Assembly: GCF_014648635.1 (NCBI RefSeq)
Contig: NZ_BMRM01000008.1
Coordinates: 62,001 to 126,000 of the forward strand
DNA length: 64,000 nt
Direction: 5' to 3'
Source of the DNA: Streptomyces cinerochromogenes
GTDB lineage: Bacteria; Actinomycetota; Actinomycetes; Streptomycetales; Streptomycetaceae
Positions 7,500-15,774 of this stretch are shown here, one piece after another (position 1 is the stretch's first letter; each line of letters starts with the position of its first letter). A program made the position numbers and the translations under genes. Under the pieces are notes generated by a model. It worked only from the letters and a program-made list of their open reading frames with translations. It was not told the origin of the DNA and made no database searches.

Positions 7500-9623
7500 G
7501 TGTCCGACGGGCCAGGGCCCAGGCGGGCGGCGTCGCCCGGGCAGCCGGTGCTGTCGCTCGCGCTGACCGCGCTGCTGGAGGAGGTGGGGGCGCACTCCGG
7601 CGCGGTCTACCTGCTCAGGCCCGAGGAACCGGTCCTGGAGATGGCCGTGATGGCGGGCATGCCGCGGGCCTTCGCGGCCCCGTGGCAACGGGTCGGGCTG
7701 AGCGCGCCGATCCCGGTGGCGGAGGCGGCGCGCGAGAGACGGCTGGTGTGGGTGAGCGGCGAGGAGGAGATGGCCCGCCGCTATCCGCGGATCTCGGTGG
7801 TACTGCCGTACCCGTTCGCACTGGCCGCGGCGCCGGTGGCGACGGAGCCCACGGTGTACGGCGCGGTGTTCGTGACCTGGCCGGGCGCGCATCCCCCGCA
7901 GCTGTCGGACCGGGAGCGGGACCATCTGACGGCGGCCTGCGAACGGCTGGCGCTGCGGCTGGAGCGGGCCGCCCGGGAGGAACGGCCGCTCGGCCACGAA
8001 CCGGACGTGCTCGCGGTGCCGGTGTCGGGCGTGGCGGGTGACCTGGGCACGGTGGAGGCGGCACGGCTGGTGTCCCGGCTGCCGTACGGTCTGTTGTCGC
8101 TGGATCTGCACGGCCGGATCGGCTTCGCGAACCCGGCCGCCTGCGAGCTGCTCGGCCGGCCGGCCGGGGAACTGCTGGGCACGCTGCCCTGGGTCTCGGT
8201 GCCCTGGCTGAACGACCCGATGTACGAGGACCGGTACCGCGCCGCGCTGATGAGCCAGCAGGTCACCTCGTTCGTGGCGCTGCGTCCGCCCGGTGAGTGG
8301 CTGTCGTTCCGGCTGTACCCGAGCACCACCGGGCTGAGCGTGCGCATCAGCCGGGCGCGGGCGGTGGCGGACATGGCGCGCGGGACTCCGCAGGCGGGGC
8401 CGGGTCCGTCCCGGCTGGTGACGATCTCCCAGGTGCTGAGTCTCGCGGGCGCGCTGACCGAGGCGGTCGGGGTGCAGGACGTGGTGCAGCTGGTGTGGGA
8501 CGAGGTGGCACCGGCCGTCGGCAGCCAGGCGGTGGTGCTGCTGCGGGCGCAGGGCGGCCGGCTGCACGTGCTGGGGCACCGCGGTTACCCGGACGCGCAT
8601 GTCGTGCGGCGGTTCGACGGGCTGCCGCTGTCCGAGCGGACCCCGGGCACCCGGGCCCTCAGCAGCGGGGTGCCCGCGTTCTTCGACTCCCGGGAGCAGC
8701 TGGAGCGGCTGTATCCGGACCGGCAGGAGACCCCGGACGGCTTCGCGGCCTGGGCGTACCTGCCGCTGATCGCGTCCGGACGGCCGGTCGGCACCTGTGT
8801 GCTCGCCTACGCCGAGCCGCACGCCTTCCCCGCCGACGAGCGCGCGGTGCTCACCTCGCTCGGCGGACTGATCGCGCAGGCCCTGGAGCGGGCCCTGCTC
8901 TACGACGCCAAGCACCGCCTGGCGCACGGACTGCAACAGGCCCTGCTGCCCAGCTCCCTGACACCGCCGCCCGGCATCGAGGCGGCGGCCCGCTATCTCC
9001 CGGCCACCCACGGCATGGAGATCGGCGGCGACTTCTACGACCTGGTGCCGTCCCGCCCGCTGGCGGCGGCGGTGATCGGGGACGTGCAGGGGCACAACGT
9101 GACCGCGGCGGGCCTGATGGGCCAGATCCGCACGGGCGTGCGGGCGTACACCACGGTGGGGCAGGCCCCGCACGAGGTGATGAGCAGCACCAACCGGCTG
9201 CTGATCGATCTGGGTGCGGACCTGTTCGCCAGCTGCCTGTATCTGCGGCTGGACCCGGCGCGGGGGCGGGCCGTGATGGCCCGGGCGGGGCATCCGCCGC
9301 CGCTGCTGCGCCGGCCGGACGGGCGGGTGCGGGTGCTGGACCTGGCCGGGGGGCCGCTGCTGGGAATCGAGGCCGAGGCCGTGTACCCGACGACCGAGGT
9401 GCCCCTGGCTCCCGGCGCGGTCCTGGTCCTCTACACCGACGGACTGGTGGAATCACCCGGCGTCGACATCGAGGACGCGCTGGCCGGCCTCGGCGCGCTG
9501 CTCGCGGACGTGGGCCACCAGCCGCTGGAGTGCCTGGCGGACGAGGTGCTCCGGCACAGCGTGGCGGCGCGGCAGCGGGTGGACGACGTGGCGGTACTGC
9601 TGCTGCGGGCCCACGACGCCTGA
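7500..9623 (+). CDS. GAF-PAS-GAF-PP2C (SpoIIE-type) serine phosphatase
   Basis: A multi-sensor PP2C phosphatase of 707 aa. Layout: a GAF domain (about 20-190), a short PAS domain with PYGLLSLDLHGRIGFANP (about 205-300), a second GAF domain (about 320-490) and a C-terminal SpoIIE/RsbU-type PP2C domain (about 505-700). The PP2C part has metal-binding motifs IGGDFYD and GDVQGH and the late motif VDDVAVLLL. Such proteins dephosphorylate STAS anti-anti-sigma factors and so release a sigma factor. No HATPase domain is present, unlike the paralogue at 36081-38480. I chose GTG at 7500 because GAGGAGG sits 10 nt upstream; an in-frame ATG at 7413 has no ribosome binding site. No anti-sigma partner is adjacent. 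Confidence 0.88.
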   Translation: MSDGPGPRRAASPGQPVLSLALTALLEEVGAHSGAVYLLRPEEPVLEMAVMAGMPRAFAAPWQRVGLSAPIPVAEAARERRLVWVSGEEEMARRYPRISVVLPYPFALAAAPVATEPTVYGAVFVTWPGAHPPQLSDRERDHLTAACERLALRLERAAREERPLGHEPDVLAVPVSGVAGDLGTVEAARLVSRLPYGLLSLDLHGRIGFANPAACELLGRPAGELLGTLPWVSVPWLNDPMYEDRYRAALMSQQVTSFVALRPPGEWLSFRLYPSTTGLSVRISRARAVADMARGTPQAGPGPSRLVTISQVLSLAGALTEAVGVQDVVQLVWDEVAPAVGSQAVVLLRAQGGRLHVLGHRGYPDAHVVRRFDGLPLSERTPGTRALSSGVPAFFDSREQLERLYPDRQETPDGFAAWAYLPLIASGRPVGTCVLAYAEPHAFPADERAVLTSLGGLIAQALERALLYDAKHRLAHGLQQALLPSSLTPPPGIEAAARYLPATHGMEIGGDFYDLVPSRPLAAAVIGDVQGHNVTAAGLMGQIRTGVRAYTTVGQAPHEVMSSTNRLLIDLGADLFASCLYLRLDPARGRAVMARAGHPPPLLRRPDGRVRVLDLAGGPLLGIEAEAVYPTTEVPLAPGAVLVLYTDGLVESPGVDIEDALAGLGALLADVGHQPLECLADEVLRHSVAARQRVDDVAVLLLRAHDA

Positions 9624-9740
9624 CACCCGCGTGACACCCGCCTGACACCCACGAACGCCTCGCCGCCCGCCCTCGCTCATCCGCGATCCGGCCGCCCGGC
9701 CCGCTCACCCGCGGATCGGACCGTCCGTCCCCGCTCAGCC

Positions 9741-9774
9741 GTGGTCCGGCCCTCCCGCCGGAGGGCCGGACCAC
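9741..9774. terminator. Stem-loop between convergent genes
   Basis: A perfect 15-bp stem (9741-9755 with 9760-9774) around a CGCC loop. It lies between the phosphatase end (9623) and the protease end (9836), so it can end transcripts from both sides. No U-tract. Confidence 0.8.
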
Positions 9775-9835
9775 TCCCCGGCGGCCGGGACCGAGGGGGA
9801 GGCCGGCCGGGGAGTCTCAGGGTGTGGCGGTCCGC

Positions 9836-11317
9836 TCAGCGCGTGCCGGTGAGGGACGACGATCCGTCGTGCGCCGCGCCGGAGCCGGAGGCGTCGGACG
9901 GTGCGGACGGGTCGGCACCGCCACCGATCTGGTCGCCGCCGGCCCCTGCCTCGTCCCCGGCACCGGACTGATCCCCGGCACCGGACTGGTCACCGGCACC
10001 GGACTGATCGCCGGCACCGGCACCGGACTGGTCACCGGCCCCCGCCTGGTCACCCGCGCCGGACTGGTCACCCGCGCCGGACTGATCGCCGGCGCCCGCG
10101 CCGGACTGGTCACCGGCCCCCGCCTGGTCACCCGCGCCGGCCTGGCCGCCCGCTCCCGCGCCGCCGTCGCCGAGCGTGGCGCCGGTGGCCTGCAGGGCGG
10201 TGGTGACCGGCTGGAAGAAGGTCTCGCCGCCGTTGGTGCAGTCGCCGCTGCCGCCGGAGGTGAGGCCGAGGGCGCTGCCGTCCTGGGTGAACAGCGAGCC
10301 GCCGCTGTCGCCGGCTTCGGCGCACACGTTGGTCTGGATGAGGCCGGTGACGGTGTCGACGCCGTTCGGGTCGGTCTCGCTCTGGAAGTTGACGGTGGCG
10401 TCGAGGCCGGTGACCTGGCCGTCGTGCAGCCCGGTGGTGGAGCCCATGCGGAACACGGTCGCGCCGACGGTGGCGTCGGCGGCCTGCTTGATCTGCACGG
10501 TCCGGCCGTTGCCGACGTTGACCTCGCTGGGCGCCTGGGTGTTCGGGTCGTTGTACTTGACGAGGGAGAAGTCGCCCTGGCCCGGGAAGGTGGCCTGGTC
10601 GACGGTGGCGATGGGCTGGCCGTTCTGCGAGTCGGACCAGTCCTTGGCGGCGACACCGCAGTGACCGGCCGTCAGGAAGGCGGGGCTGCCGTCGGAGGCG
10701 GTGACGTTGAAGCCGAGGGAGCAGCGGACGTTGCCGCCCTGCACCTGGGAGAAGATGGCATCGCCGCCGGAGACGAACGTCTTGAAGGTGCCGGAGGACT
10801 TCTTCAGGGTCGCCATGTCCGCGCCGAGGCTCTTCACCGTCGACTGCAGTCTGTCCCACTTGGCGCCGGTCACGGTGGAGTCGGCGGTGACGAGGACCTT
10901 GTCGGTGCGCGGGTCGACGGCCCAGGAGGTGCCCGGGATCGTGGCCTTGGTCTTCAGCGTCCGTGCGGCGGCCTTGAGTTCGGCGGCGCTGTTCTCCACC
11001 TGCCGGACGATCGCGCCGGCCTTCTTCGCCTGGAGGATGACGTTGTTGTCGCCGCTGACCACGTTGACGACGAGCTGCTGCTTGCCGCTGTCGTAGTACG
11101 ACCCGGCGAAGGCGTCGCCGAGGATCTTCTGCAGCTGGGCGGCGAGGCCGGAGGCGTCCGCGGCCTTCAGGGTCTTGGCGCTGCCGGTGGTGCCCGACGC
11201 CTGGTTGTCGTCCTGGGACGCGTTGGCGTTGGGCAGCAGGAGGGCCGCCGCTCCGAGCGCCGCGACACCGCCCACCGCTATCGCGGCCTTGCGCTTGGGC
11301 ATTCGCTTGTGACTCAA
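9836..11317 (-). CDS. Secreted S1E (alpha-lytic/streptogrisin-type) serine protease with GAGDQ repeat tail
   Basis: Extracellular chymotrypsin-fold protease, 493 aa. Signal peptide (KRKAA then a hydrophobic stretch to NANA, ~34), alpha-lytic-type prodomain (about 45-190), then the catalytic domain with His219 (TAGHC), Asp249 (GDFSLV) and Ser338 (GDSGGS). Cysteines are placed for the usual disulfides (C199/C220, C332/C360). After about 385 comes a ~80-residue tail of Gly-Ala-Gly-Asp-Gln units, then an acidic Ser/Gly end; standard streptogrisins stop before this. I chose TTG at 11317 because AGGAGG lies 9 nt upstream; ATG 11302 would be 24 nt from it. The TTG start gives the typical SHKR...PKRKAA N-terminus of this family. 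Confidence 0.92.
   Translation of the reverse strand: MSHKRMPKRKAAIAVGGVAALGAAALLLPNANASQDDNQASGTTGSAKTLKAADASGLAAQLQKILGDAFAGSYYDSGKQQLVVNVVSGDNNVILQAKKAGAIVRQVENSAAELKAAARTLKTKATIPGTSWAVDPRTDKVLVTADSTVTGAKWDRLQSTVKSLGADMATLKKSSGTFKTFVSGGDAIFSQVQGGNVRCSLGFNVTASDGSPAFLTAGHCGVAAKDWSDSQNGQPIATVDQATFPGQGDFSLVKYNDPNTQAPSEVNVGNGRTVQIKQAADATVGATVFRMGSTTGLHDGQVTGLDATVNFQSETDPNGVDTVTGLIQTNVCAEAGDSGGSLFTQDGSALGLTSGGSGDCTNGGETFFQPVTTALQATGATLGDGGAGAGGQAGAGDQAGAGDQSGAGAGDQSGAGDQSGAGDQAGAGDQSGAGAGDQSGAGDQSGAGDQSGAGDEAGAGGDQIGGGADPSAPSDASGSGAAHDGSSSLTGTR
9925..10160 (-). repeat. 15-bp-class tandem repeat encoding the protease tail
   Basis: In-frame repeats of 12-15 bp (CACCGGCACCGGACTGGT and close variants on the + strand) encode Gly-Ala-Gly-Asp-Gln/Ser. 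Units differ by 3-bp multiples, so copy number can vary without a frameshift. Confidence 0.85.
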
Positions 11318-11370
11318 ACTTCTCGACCTCCTGGGACGGGGGGTCTGCCGTTCAACGGGCAGTTCGTGAG

Positions 11371-11423
11371 GGGGGGATGGGACATGGGGGGATGGGACAT
11401 GGGGGGATGGGACATGGGGGGTG
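11371..11423. repeat. Three perfect 15-bp tandem copies upstream of the protease
   Basis: GGATGGGACATGGGG repeats with a 15-bp period (cores at 11377, 11392 and 11407), 54-106 bp upstream of the protease start. It sits in the shared upstream region of the protease (minus) and the thioesterase (plus). Confidence 0.85.
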
Positions 11424-11561
11424 GGTATCGCGGCGCCTGGATGGCCGTAGGTACGCGCCGGCCGCGTGGTGTGTTCAATTCCGGTTCCGTACGGCCGTAT
11501 CCGGGTGGCGAATCGGCCACGCCGGGCGTGTCGCGGCGGGCGGGCGGGAACAATCCCCCAT

Positions 11562-11975
11562 ATGACGATGACCACCGTCGAAGCCGACAAGATCCTCTTG
11601 GCCAACTTCGCACCCTGGGTGCTCGATCTGGGGCTGACCGTCGAGGCGGTGGGCGAGGACCGGGCGGTACTGCGGCTGCCCTGGTCGGAGCGGCTGGCCC
11701 GGGAGGGCGGCGGGCTGTCCGGGCAGGCGCTGATGGCCGCGGCCGACACGGCGACGGTGATCGCGGTGTCCGCCGCGCGGGGCGGGTTCGTGCCGATGAC
11801 GACGGTGCAGCAGTCGACCTCGTTCCAGCGCGCGGTGACCGGTACGGATGTCCGGATCGAAGCGGTCCTGACGAAGCTGGGCCGCCGGATGGCTTTCGCG
11901 GACGTCACGTTGAGCGATGCCGCCTCGGGCGCTCTCGCCGCCCGGGCGAGCACGGTCTATGCGATTCTCGGCTGA
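11562..11975 (+). CDS. PaaI-like hotdog-fold thioesterase
   Basis: A 137-aa single-domain protein of the hotdog acyl-CoA thioesterase type. Features: N-terminal acidic helix, GLSGQALMAAADTATVIAV corresponding to the central hotdog helix with its acidic residue, and a C-terminal strand pattern ending ASTVYAIL. It probably hydrolyses an acyl or aryl thioester in the cytosol; substrate unknown. Starts at ATG 11562 or ATG 11568; only a weak GGGAA lies 12 nt upstream, so initiation may be inefficient or leaderless. Divergent from the protease gene, with no operon partner downstream (452-bp gap). Confidence 0.75.
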   Translation: MTMTTVEADKILLANFAPWVLDLGLTVEAVGEDRAVLRLPWSERLAREGGGLSGQALMAAADTATVIAVSAARGGFVPMTTVQQSTSFQRAVTGTDVRIEAVLTKLGRRMAFADVTLSDAASGALAARASTVYAILG

Positions 11976-12427
11976 CACGGACAGCTACCGATCGGTAACA
12001 GTCAGTTCCGAACAAGAAGCGGAATCCCCCCTTCAGCGAATCTGCACATCCACTACTCGGCCACCTCACCGGCCCCCGGGCTTCTGCACATTCGCGCGCC
12101 CCCTGACACGCCTTTGGCGAGGAGTGCCGGATTCGCGGTCCGGCGGGCAAGGCAGCCGACGCGACGATGCCGTGCGGCATGTGAAGGAGTCGCCGACACC
12201 CCGTGCGCACGCCTGCACGGATGAACCCCTTCGTGAGGCAAGTTCCCAGGTGAGGGCCCTCGTTGGATTGGAAGCGCGCCCCGCGTGCGTGCTTTGATCC
12301 ATCGCACCGCGGGGTCCGGCGGGCCCGTCGCAGACGGCGCCCGGCGCCCGCGGTCGCGGCCGTCCGTCTGTCCCCAGAGGGGGCCGCTCCCCCCTTGTGA
12401 AATATCCATACGAAGGGAAGTTCCACC
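11976..12427. other. 452-bp leader region of the Gly-Gly peptide locus
   Basis: No supported gene. It contains the perfect palindrome at 11986-11997 and, near the 3' end, the SD GAAGGGAAG for the peptide gene. A possible promoter (TTGGAA near 12267, TTTGAT near 12292, 19-bp gap) is weak. The distance to the peptide ATG leaves room for a long structured leader. Confidence 0.5.
11986..11997. promoter_or_regulatory. Perfect palindrome TACCGATCGGTA (TetR-type operator candidate)
   Basis: A 12-bp perfect palindrome just downstream of the thioesterase stop and ~430 bp upstream of the Gly-Gly peptide gene. Related sequences occur at 28885-28896 and 46658-46669. No regulator gene is adjacent. Confidence 0.5.
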
Positions 12428-12646
12428 ATGAACTCCACCCCCCAGGTTGAGACCGTCGAGATCTCGGACGCCGAGCTGGACAACGTCTCCGGTGGCCTGT
12501 CCTCCAACACCCTCAACAGCACCCTCGGCACCGTGAACGAGATCGCCCCGGGCGTGACCGGTCTGGTCAACACGGTCGTCGGCACCGTCGAGGGCGTCTC
12601 CGGCCTGAACACCGCCCCGATCAACGGCCTGGTCGCCGGTCTCTGA
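12428..12646 (+). CDS. Double-glycine leader peptide (secreted, bacteriocin-like or structural peptide)
   Basis: A 72-aa precursor. Residues 1-23 form a classical double-glycine leader ending ELDNVSGG, the recognition and cleavage signature of C39 peptidases. The predicted 49-residue product begins LSSNT and is made only of Leu, Val, Ile, Ala, Gly, Ser, Thr, Asn, Pro and two Glu. It has no Cys, Lys, Arg, His or aromatic residue, so it would be acidic, hydrophobic and not disulfide- or lanthionine-linked. SD GAAGGGAAG is 6 nt before the ATG. A hairpin follows, then the adaptor and both exporters on the same strand. No LanM, LanB, YcaO or radical SAM gene is near, so an unmodified peptide is likely. 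Whether it is a bacteriocin, signal or surface-assembling peptide cannot be told. Confidence 0.88.
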   Translation: MNSTPQVETVEISDAELDNVSGGLSSNTLNSTLGTVNEIAPGVTGLVNTVVGTVEGVSGLNTAPINGLVAGL

Positions 12647-12666
12647 TCGCACCCCGGTGTCGCCGA

Positions 12667-12697
12667 AGTCCCGGAGCCGTCCCTCGGCTCCGGGACT
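12667..12697 (+). terminator. Hairpin between peptide gene and export genes (attenuating terminator)
   Basis: A perfect 13-bp stem (12667-12679 with 12685-12697) and TCCCT loop, 20 bp after the peptide stop and 50 bp before the adaptor start. Partial read-through here would give more peptide mRNA than transporter mRNA. Confidence 0.8.
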
Positions 12698-12747
12698 CTC
12701 GGATGCCCTGAACCCCATGCGCCCGACCCCCAGGTGAGGGAAGTTCC

Positions 12748-13554
12748 GTGCAGTTCCGCCAACAGGCCCTCGCCAAGCTCCAGTCGCCGGAAGAGCTGGA
12801 CCTCCCGGTGCGGCTCGCCCGCCCGCAGGGCTGGCTCGCGCTCGGCGTCACCGTCGTCGTCATGGCCGCCGCCTCCGTGTGGGCGGTGACCGGCTCGGTC
12901 GCCTCCACGGTGAGCGCACCCGCCATCCTCACCCACGGCCAGGGCAGTTACGTCCTCCAGAGCCCGGTGGCCGGACAGGTGACGGCCGTCCTCGCCCGGC
13001 AGGGCCAACGGCTGCCCGCGAACGCGCCCGTCCTCAAGGTCCGTACGGAGCGAGGCGACACGGTCGTCCGGACCGTCGCCGCCGGCCGCGTCACCACACT
13101 CGCCGCGACCATCGGCCAGATCGTCCAGACCGGCACCGACGTCGCCGCGGTCGAGAAGGTCGCCCACGGCTCCGACCCGCTGTACGCGACCGTGTACGTG
13201 CCCGCCGAGAACGCCGCCGCCATCCCCGCGCACGCCTCGGTCGACCTGACCGTCTCCTCCGTCCCGGCACAGCGGTACGGCGTGCTGCGCGGCGAGGTGA
13301 AGTCGGTGGACCGCACCGCGCAGTCCGCCCAGTCGATCTCCGCGTTCCTCGGCGACAGCCAGCTCGGCGAACAGTTCACCCGCAAGGGCCGGCCGGTGGC
13401 CGTCCTGGTGGAACTGGACAAGTCGTCGTCCACCAGGAGCGGTTACCGCTGGTCCACCTCCGACGGGCCGCCGTTCCGGCTCGACTCCATGACCCTCGCC
13501 ACCGGCTCCGTCCGGCTCGCCGACCAGCGTCCCGTCGATTGGCTGCTCCCGTGA
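12748..13554 (+). CDS. HlyD-type membrane fusion/adaptor protein of an NHLM export system
   Basis: A 268-aa single-pass membrane protein. An N-terminal cytosolic stretch is followed by a TM helix (about 28-52), then a biotinyl-lipoyl-like domain (SPVAGQVTAVLARQGQ, about 72-140) and a beta-barrel part; the coiled coil of Gram-negative HlyD is absent. The layout matches NHLM bacteriocin-system secretion proteins, which join the ABC exporter and guide the peptide across the envelope. GTG start at 12748 is preceded by GAGGGAAG. Its TGA overlaps the next gene's GTG by 4 bp, indicating translational coupling. Confidence 0.85.
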   Translation: MQFRQQALAKLQSPEELDLPVRLARPQGWLALGVTVVVMAAASVWAVTGSVASTVSAPAILTHGQGSYVLQSPVAGQVTAVLARQGQRLPANAPVLKVRTERGDTVVRTVAAGRVTTLAATIGQIVQTGTDVAAVEKVAHGSDPLYATVYVPAENAAAIPAHASVDLTVSSVPAQRYGVLRGEVKSVDRTAQSAQSISAFLGDSQLGEQFTRKGRPVAVLVELDKSSSTRSGYRWSTSDGPPFRLDSMTLATGSVRLADQRPVDWLLP

Positions 13555-15773
13555 CCACCGCCCAGGAAACCCGTGGCCGCAGACGGGCGGCGCCCGCCAA
13601 ACGGCCCGCCCCGAAGTCCCGCACCGGCACGGTCCGTACCCCCACCGTGCTCCAGATGGAGGCCGTCGAGTGCGGCGCCGCCTCCCTCGCGATGGTCCTC
13701 GGCCACTACGGCCGGCACGTCCCGCTGGAGGAGCTGCGGATCGCCTGCGGTGTCTCCCGCGACGGCTCCCGCGCCTCCAACCTGCTCAAAGCGGCCCGCA
13801 GTTACGGCCTGACGGCCAAGGGCATGCAGATGGACCTGGCCGCCCTCGCCGAGGTGCGGGCCCCCGCCATCCTGTTCTGGGAGTTCAACCACTACGTCGT
13901 CTACGACGGCATGGGCCGCCGCTTCGGCCGGCGCGGGGTGTACGTCAACGACCCCGCCAAGGGCCGCCGTTTCGTGCCCATGGAGGAGTTCGACGGCAGC
14001 TTCACCGGTGTCGTGCTGGTCCTGGAACCCGGTGAGAACTTCACCAGGGGCGGGCGCAGGCCCGGTGTGCTCGGCGCGATGCCGGCCCGGCTGCGCGGCA
14101 CCGCGGGCACCCTGCCCGCCGCCGTCCTGGCCAGTCTGCTGCTGGTCGCGGTCGGCGCGGCCGTGCCCGCGCTCAGCCGCACCTACATCGACACGTTCCT
14201 CATCGGCGGCCAGACCTCGCTGCTGGGCGTGCTGTTCACGTCGATGGCCGCCTGTGTGCTGCTCAGCCTGGTGCTGACCTGGCTCCAGCAGGCCAACCTG
14301 CTGCACGGCCGGATCATCTCCTCCACCCTCTCCAGCGCCCGCTTCCTGCGGCACCTGCTGCGGCTGCCGGTGACGTTCTTCGCCCAGCGCTCCCCCGCCG
14401 ACCTGGTGCAGCGCCTGCAGTCCAACGACCAGGTCGCCGAGACCCTGGCCCGCGACCTCGCGGCGGCCGGCGTCGACGCGATCGTGGTCGTGCTGTACGC
14501 GGTCCTGCTCTACACCTACGACCCGCAGCTGACGTTCGTCGGCATCTCCGTGGCCCTGCTGAACGTGGTCGCCATGCGGCTCGTCGTACGGCTGCGCGCG
14601 ACCCGGACGGCGAAGCTGCGCGCGGACACCGCGCGGCTCACCAACACCTCGTACACCGGCCTGCAGCTGATCGAGACGCTCAAGGCGACCGGCGGCGAGG
14701 ACGGCTACTTCCGCAAGTGGGCCGGGCAGCACGCCACCACGCTGGAGGAGCAGCAGCGGCTCGGTGTGCCGAGCGCCTGGCTCGGTGTGGTCGCGCCGAC
14801 GCTCGCCACCTTCAACAGCGCGCTCATCCTGTGGATCGGCGGGCTGCGCGCGGTCGAGGGGCACATCTCGGTCGGACTGCTGGTCGCGTTCCAGGCGCTG
14901 GTCACCCGCTTCACCGCGCCGCTGACCCGGCTCAACGGTGTGGCGGGCCGGATCCAGGACTTCGCGGCCGACGTGGCCCGGCTGAAGGACGTGGAGAACT
15001 TCCAGGCCGACCCGCTGTACGCCCGCCCCGGCGAGGGCGAGTCGACCCGGCGGCTGCACGGGCACGTCGAGCTGGAGAACATCACCTTCGGCTACAGCCC
15101 GCTCGACAAGCCGCTGCTGACCGACTTCGACCTGACCGTCGGCCCCGGGCAGCAGGTGGCGCTGGTCGGCGGCTCGGGCAGCGGCAAGTCCACGGTCTCC
15201 CGGCTGATCTCGGGCCTGTACGCGCCGTGGGACGGGGTGATCCGCATCGACGGCCGCCGGCTGGAGGACATCCCGCGCGGCGCGCTCGCCGCCTCCGTCT
15301 CCTTCGTCGACCAGGACGTCTTCCTCTTCGAGGGCTCGGTCCGCGACAACGTCGCCCTGTGGGATCCCTCGATCCCCGACGAGGCCGTGGTGGAGGCGCT
15401 GAAGGACGCGGCGCTGTACGACGTGGTGATGCGCCGGCCCGGCGGCATCCACAGCAGGGTGGAGCAGGACGGCCGGAACTTCTCCGGCGGGCAGCGCCAG
15501 CGCCTGGAGATCGCGCGGGCGCTGGTGCGCCGGCCGAGCATCCTCGTGCTGGACGAGGTGACCAGCGCGCTGGACGCGGAGACCGAGCAGGTCGTGATGG
15601 ACAACCTGCGCCGGCGCGGCTGCGCCTGCGTGGTGATCGCGCACCGGCTGAGCACGGTCCGCGACAGCGACGAGATCGTCGTCCTCCAGCACGGCACGGT
15701 GGTGGAGCGCGGGCGGCACGAGGAGCTGGTGGCGCGCGGCGGCGCGTACGCGGCGCTGGTCAGGGAGCGGTGA
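13551..15773 (+). CDS. NHLM-type ABC transporter with N-terminal C39 peptidase
   Basis: Membrane exporter of 740 aa that should cut the leader and pump the peptide. C39 domain: Gln35 and Cys41 in QMEAVECGAA, His114 in NHYVVYD and Asp134 in NDP, so the catalytic residues are all present. A six-helix ABC membrane domain follows (about 175-455), then the ATPase with Walker A GGSGSGKST, signature FSGGQRQR, Walker B ILVLDE and the H-loop IAHRLST. Start GTG 13551 overlaps the adaptor stop; an open frame extends upstream to 12879 but lies inside the adaptor gene. A single base separates it from the second transporter. The only Gly-Gly substrate visible nearby is the peptide at 12428. Confidence 0.93.
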   Translation: MTTAQETRGRRRAAPAKRPAPKSRTGTVRTPTVLQMEAVECGAASLAMVLGHYGRHVPLEELRIACGVSRDGSRASNLLKAARSYGLTAKGMQMDLAALAEVRAPAILFWEFNHYVVYDGMGRRFGRRGVYVNDPAKGRRFVPMEEFDGSFTGVVLVLEPGENFTRGGRRPGVLGAMPARLRGTAGTLPAAVLASLLLVAVGAAVPALSRTYIDTFLIGGQTSLLGVLFTSMAACVLLSLVLTWLQQANLLHGRIISSTLSSARFLRHLLRLPVTFFAQRSPADLVQRLQSNDQVAETLARDLAAAGVDAIVVVLYAVLLYTYDPQLTFVGISVALLNVVAMRLVVRLRATRTAKLRADTARLTNTSYTGLQLIETLKATGGEDGYFRKWAGQHATTLEEQQRLGVPSAWLGVVAPTLATFNSALILWIGGLRAVEGHISVGLLVAFQALVTRFTAPLTRLNGVAGRIQDFAADVARLKDVENFQADPLYARPGEGESTRRLHGHVELENITFGYSPLDKPLLTDFDLTVGPGQQVALVGGSGSGKSTVSRLISGLYAPWDGVIRIDGRRLEDIPRGALAASVSFVDQDVFLFEGSVRDNVALWDPSIPDEAVVEALKDAALYDVVMRRPGGIHSRVEQDGRNFSGGQRQRLEIARALVRRPSILVLDEVTSALDAETEQVVMDNLRRRGCACVVIAHRLSTVRDSDEIVVLQHGTVVERGRHEELVARGGAYAALVRER

Positions 15774-15774
15774 G

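Noticed and set aside
6651..9293. 880-aa minus-strand frame
   Set aside because: Antisense to the GAF-PAS-PP2C gene.
9824..11998. 724-aa plus-strand frame
   Set aside because: Antisense to the S1E protease, which has a complete triad; Val/Gly/Ala composition only.
12428..12646. Lanthipeptide precursor
   Set aside because: No Cys in the core and no lanthionine synthetase gene nearby; read as an unmodified Gly-Gly peptide instead.
12879..13550. N-terminal extension of the C39 transporter frame
   Set aside because: Lies out of frame inside the adaptor gene; GTG 13551 overlaps the adaptor stop and gives the usual C39 N-terminus.
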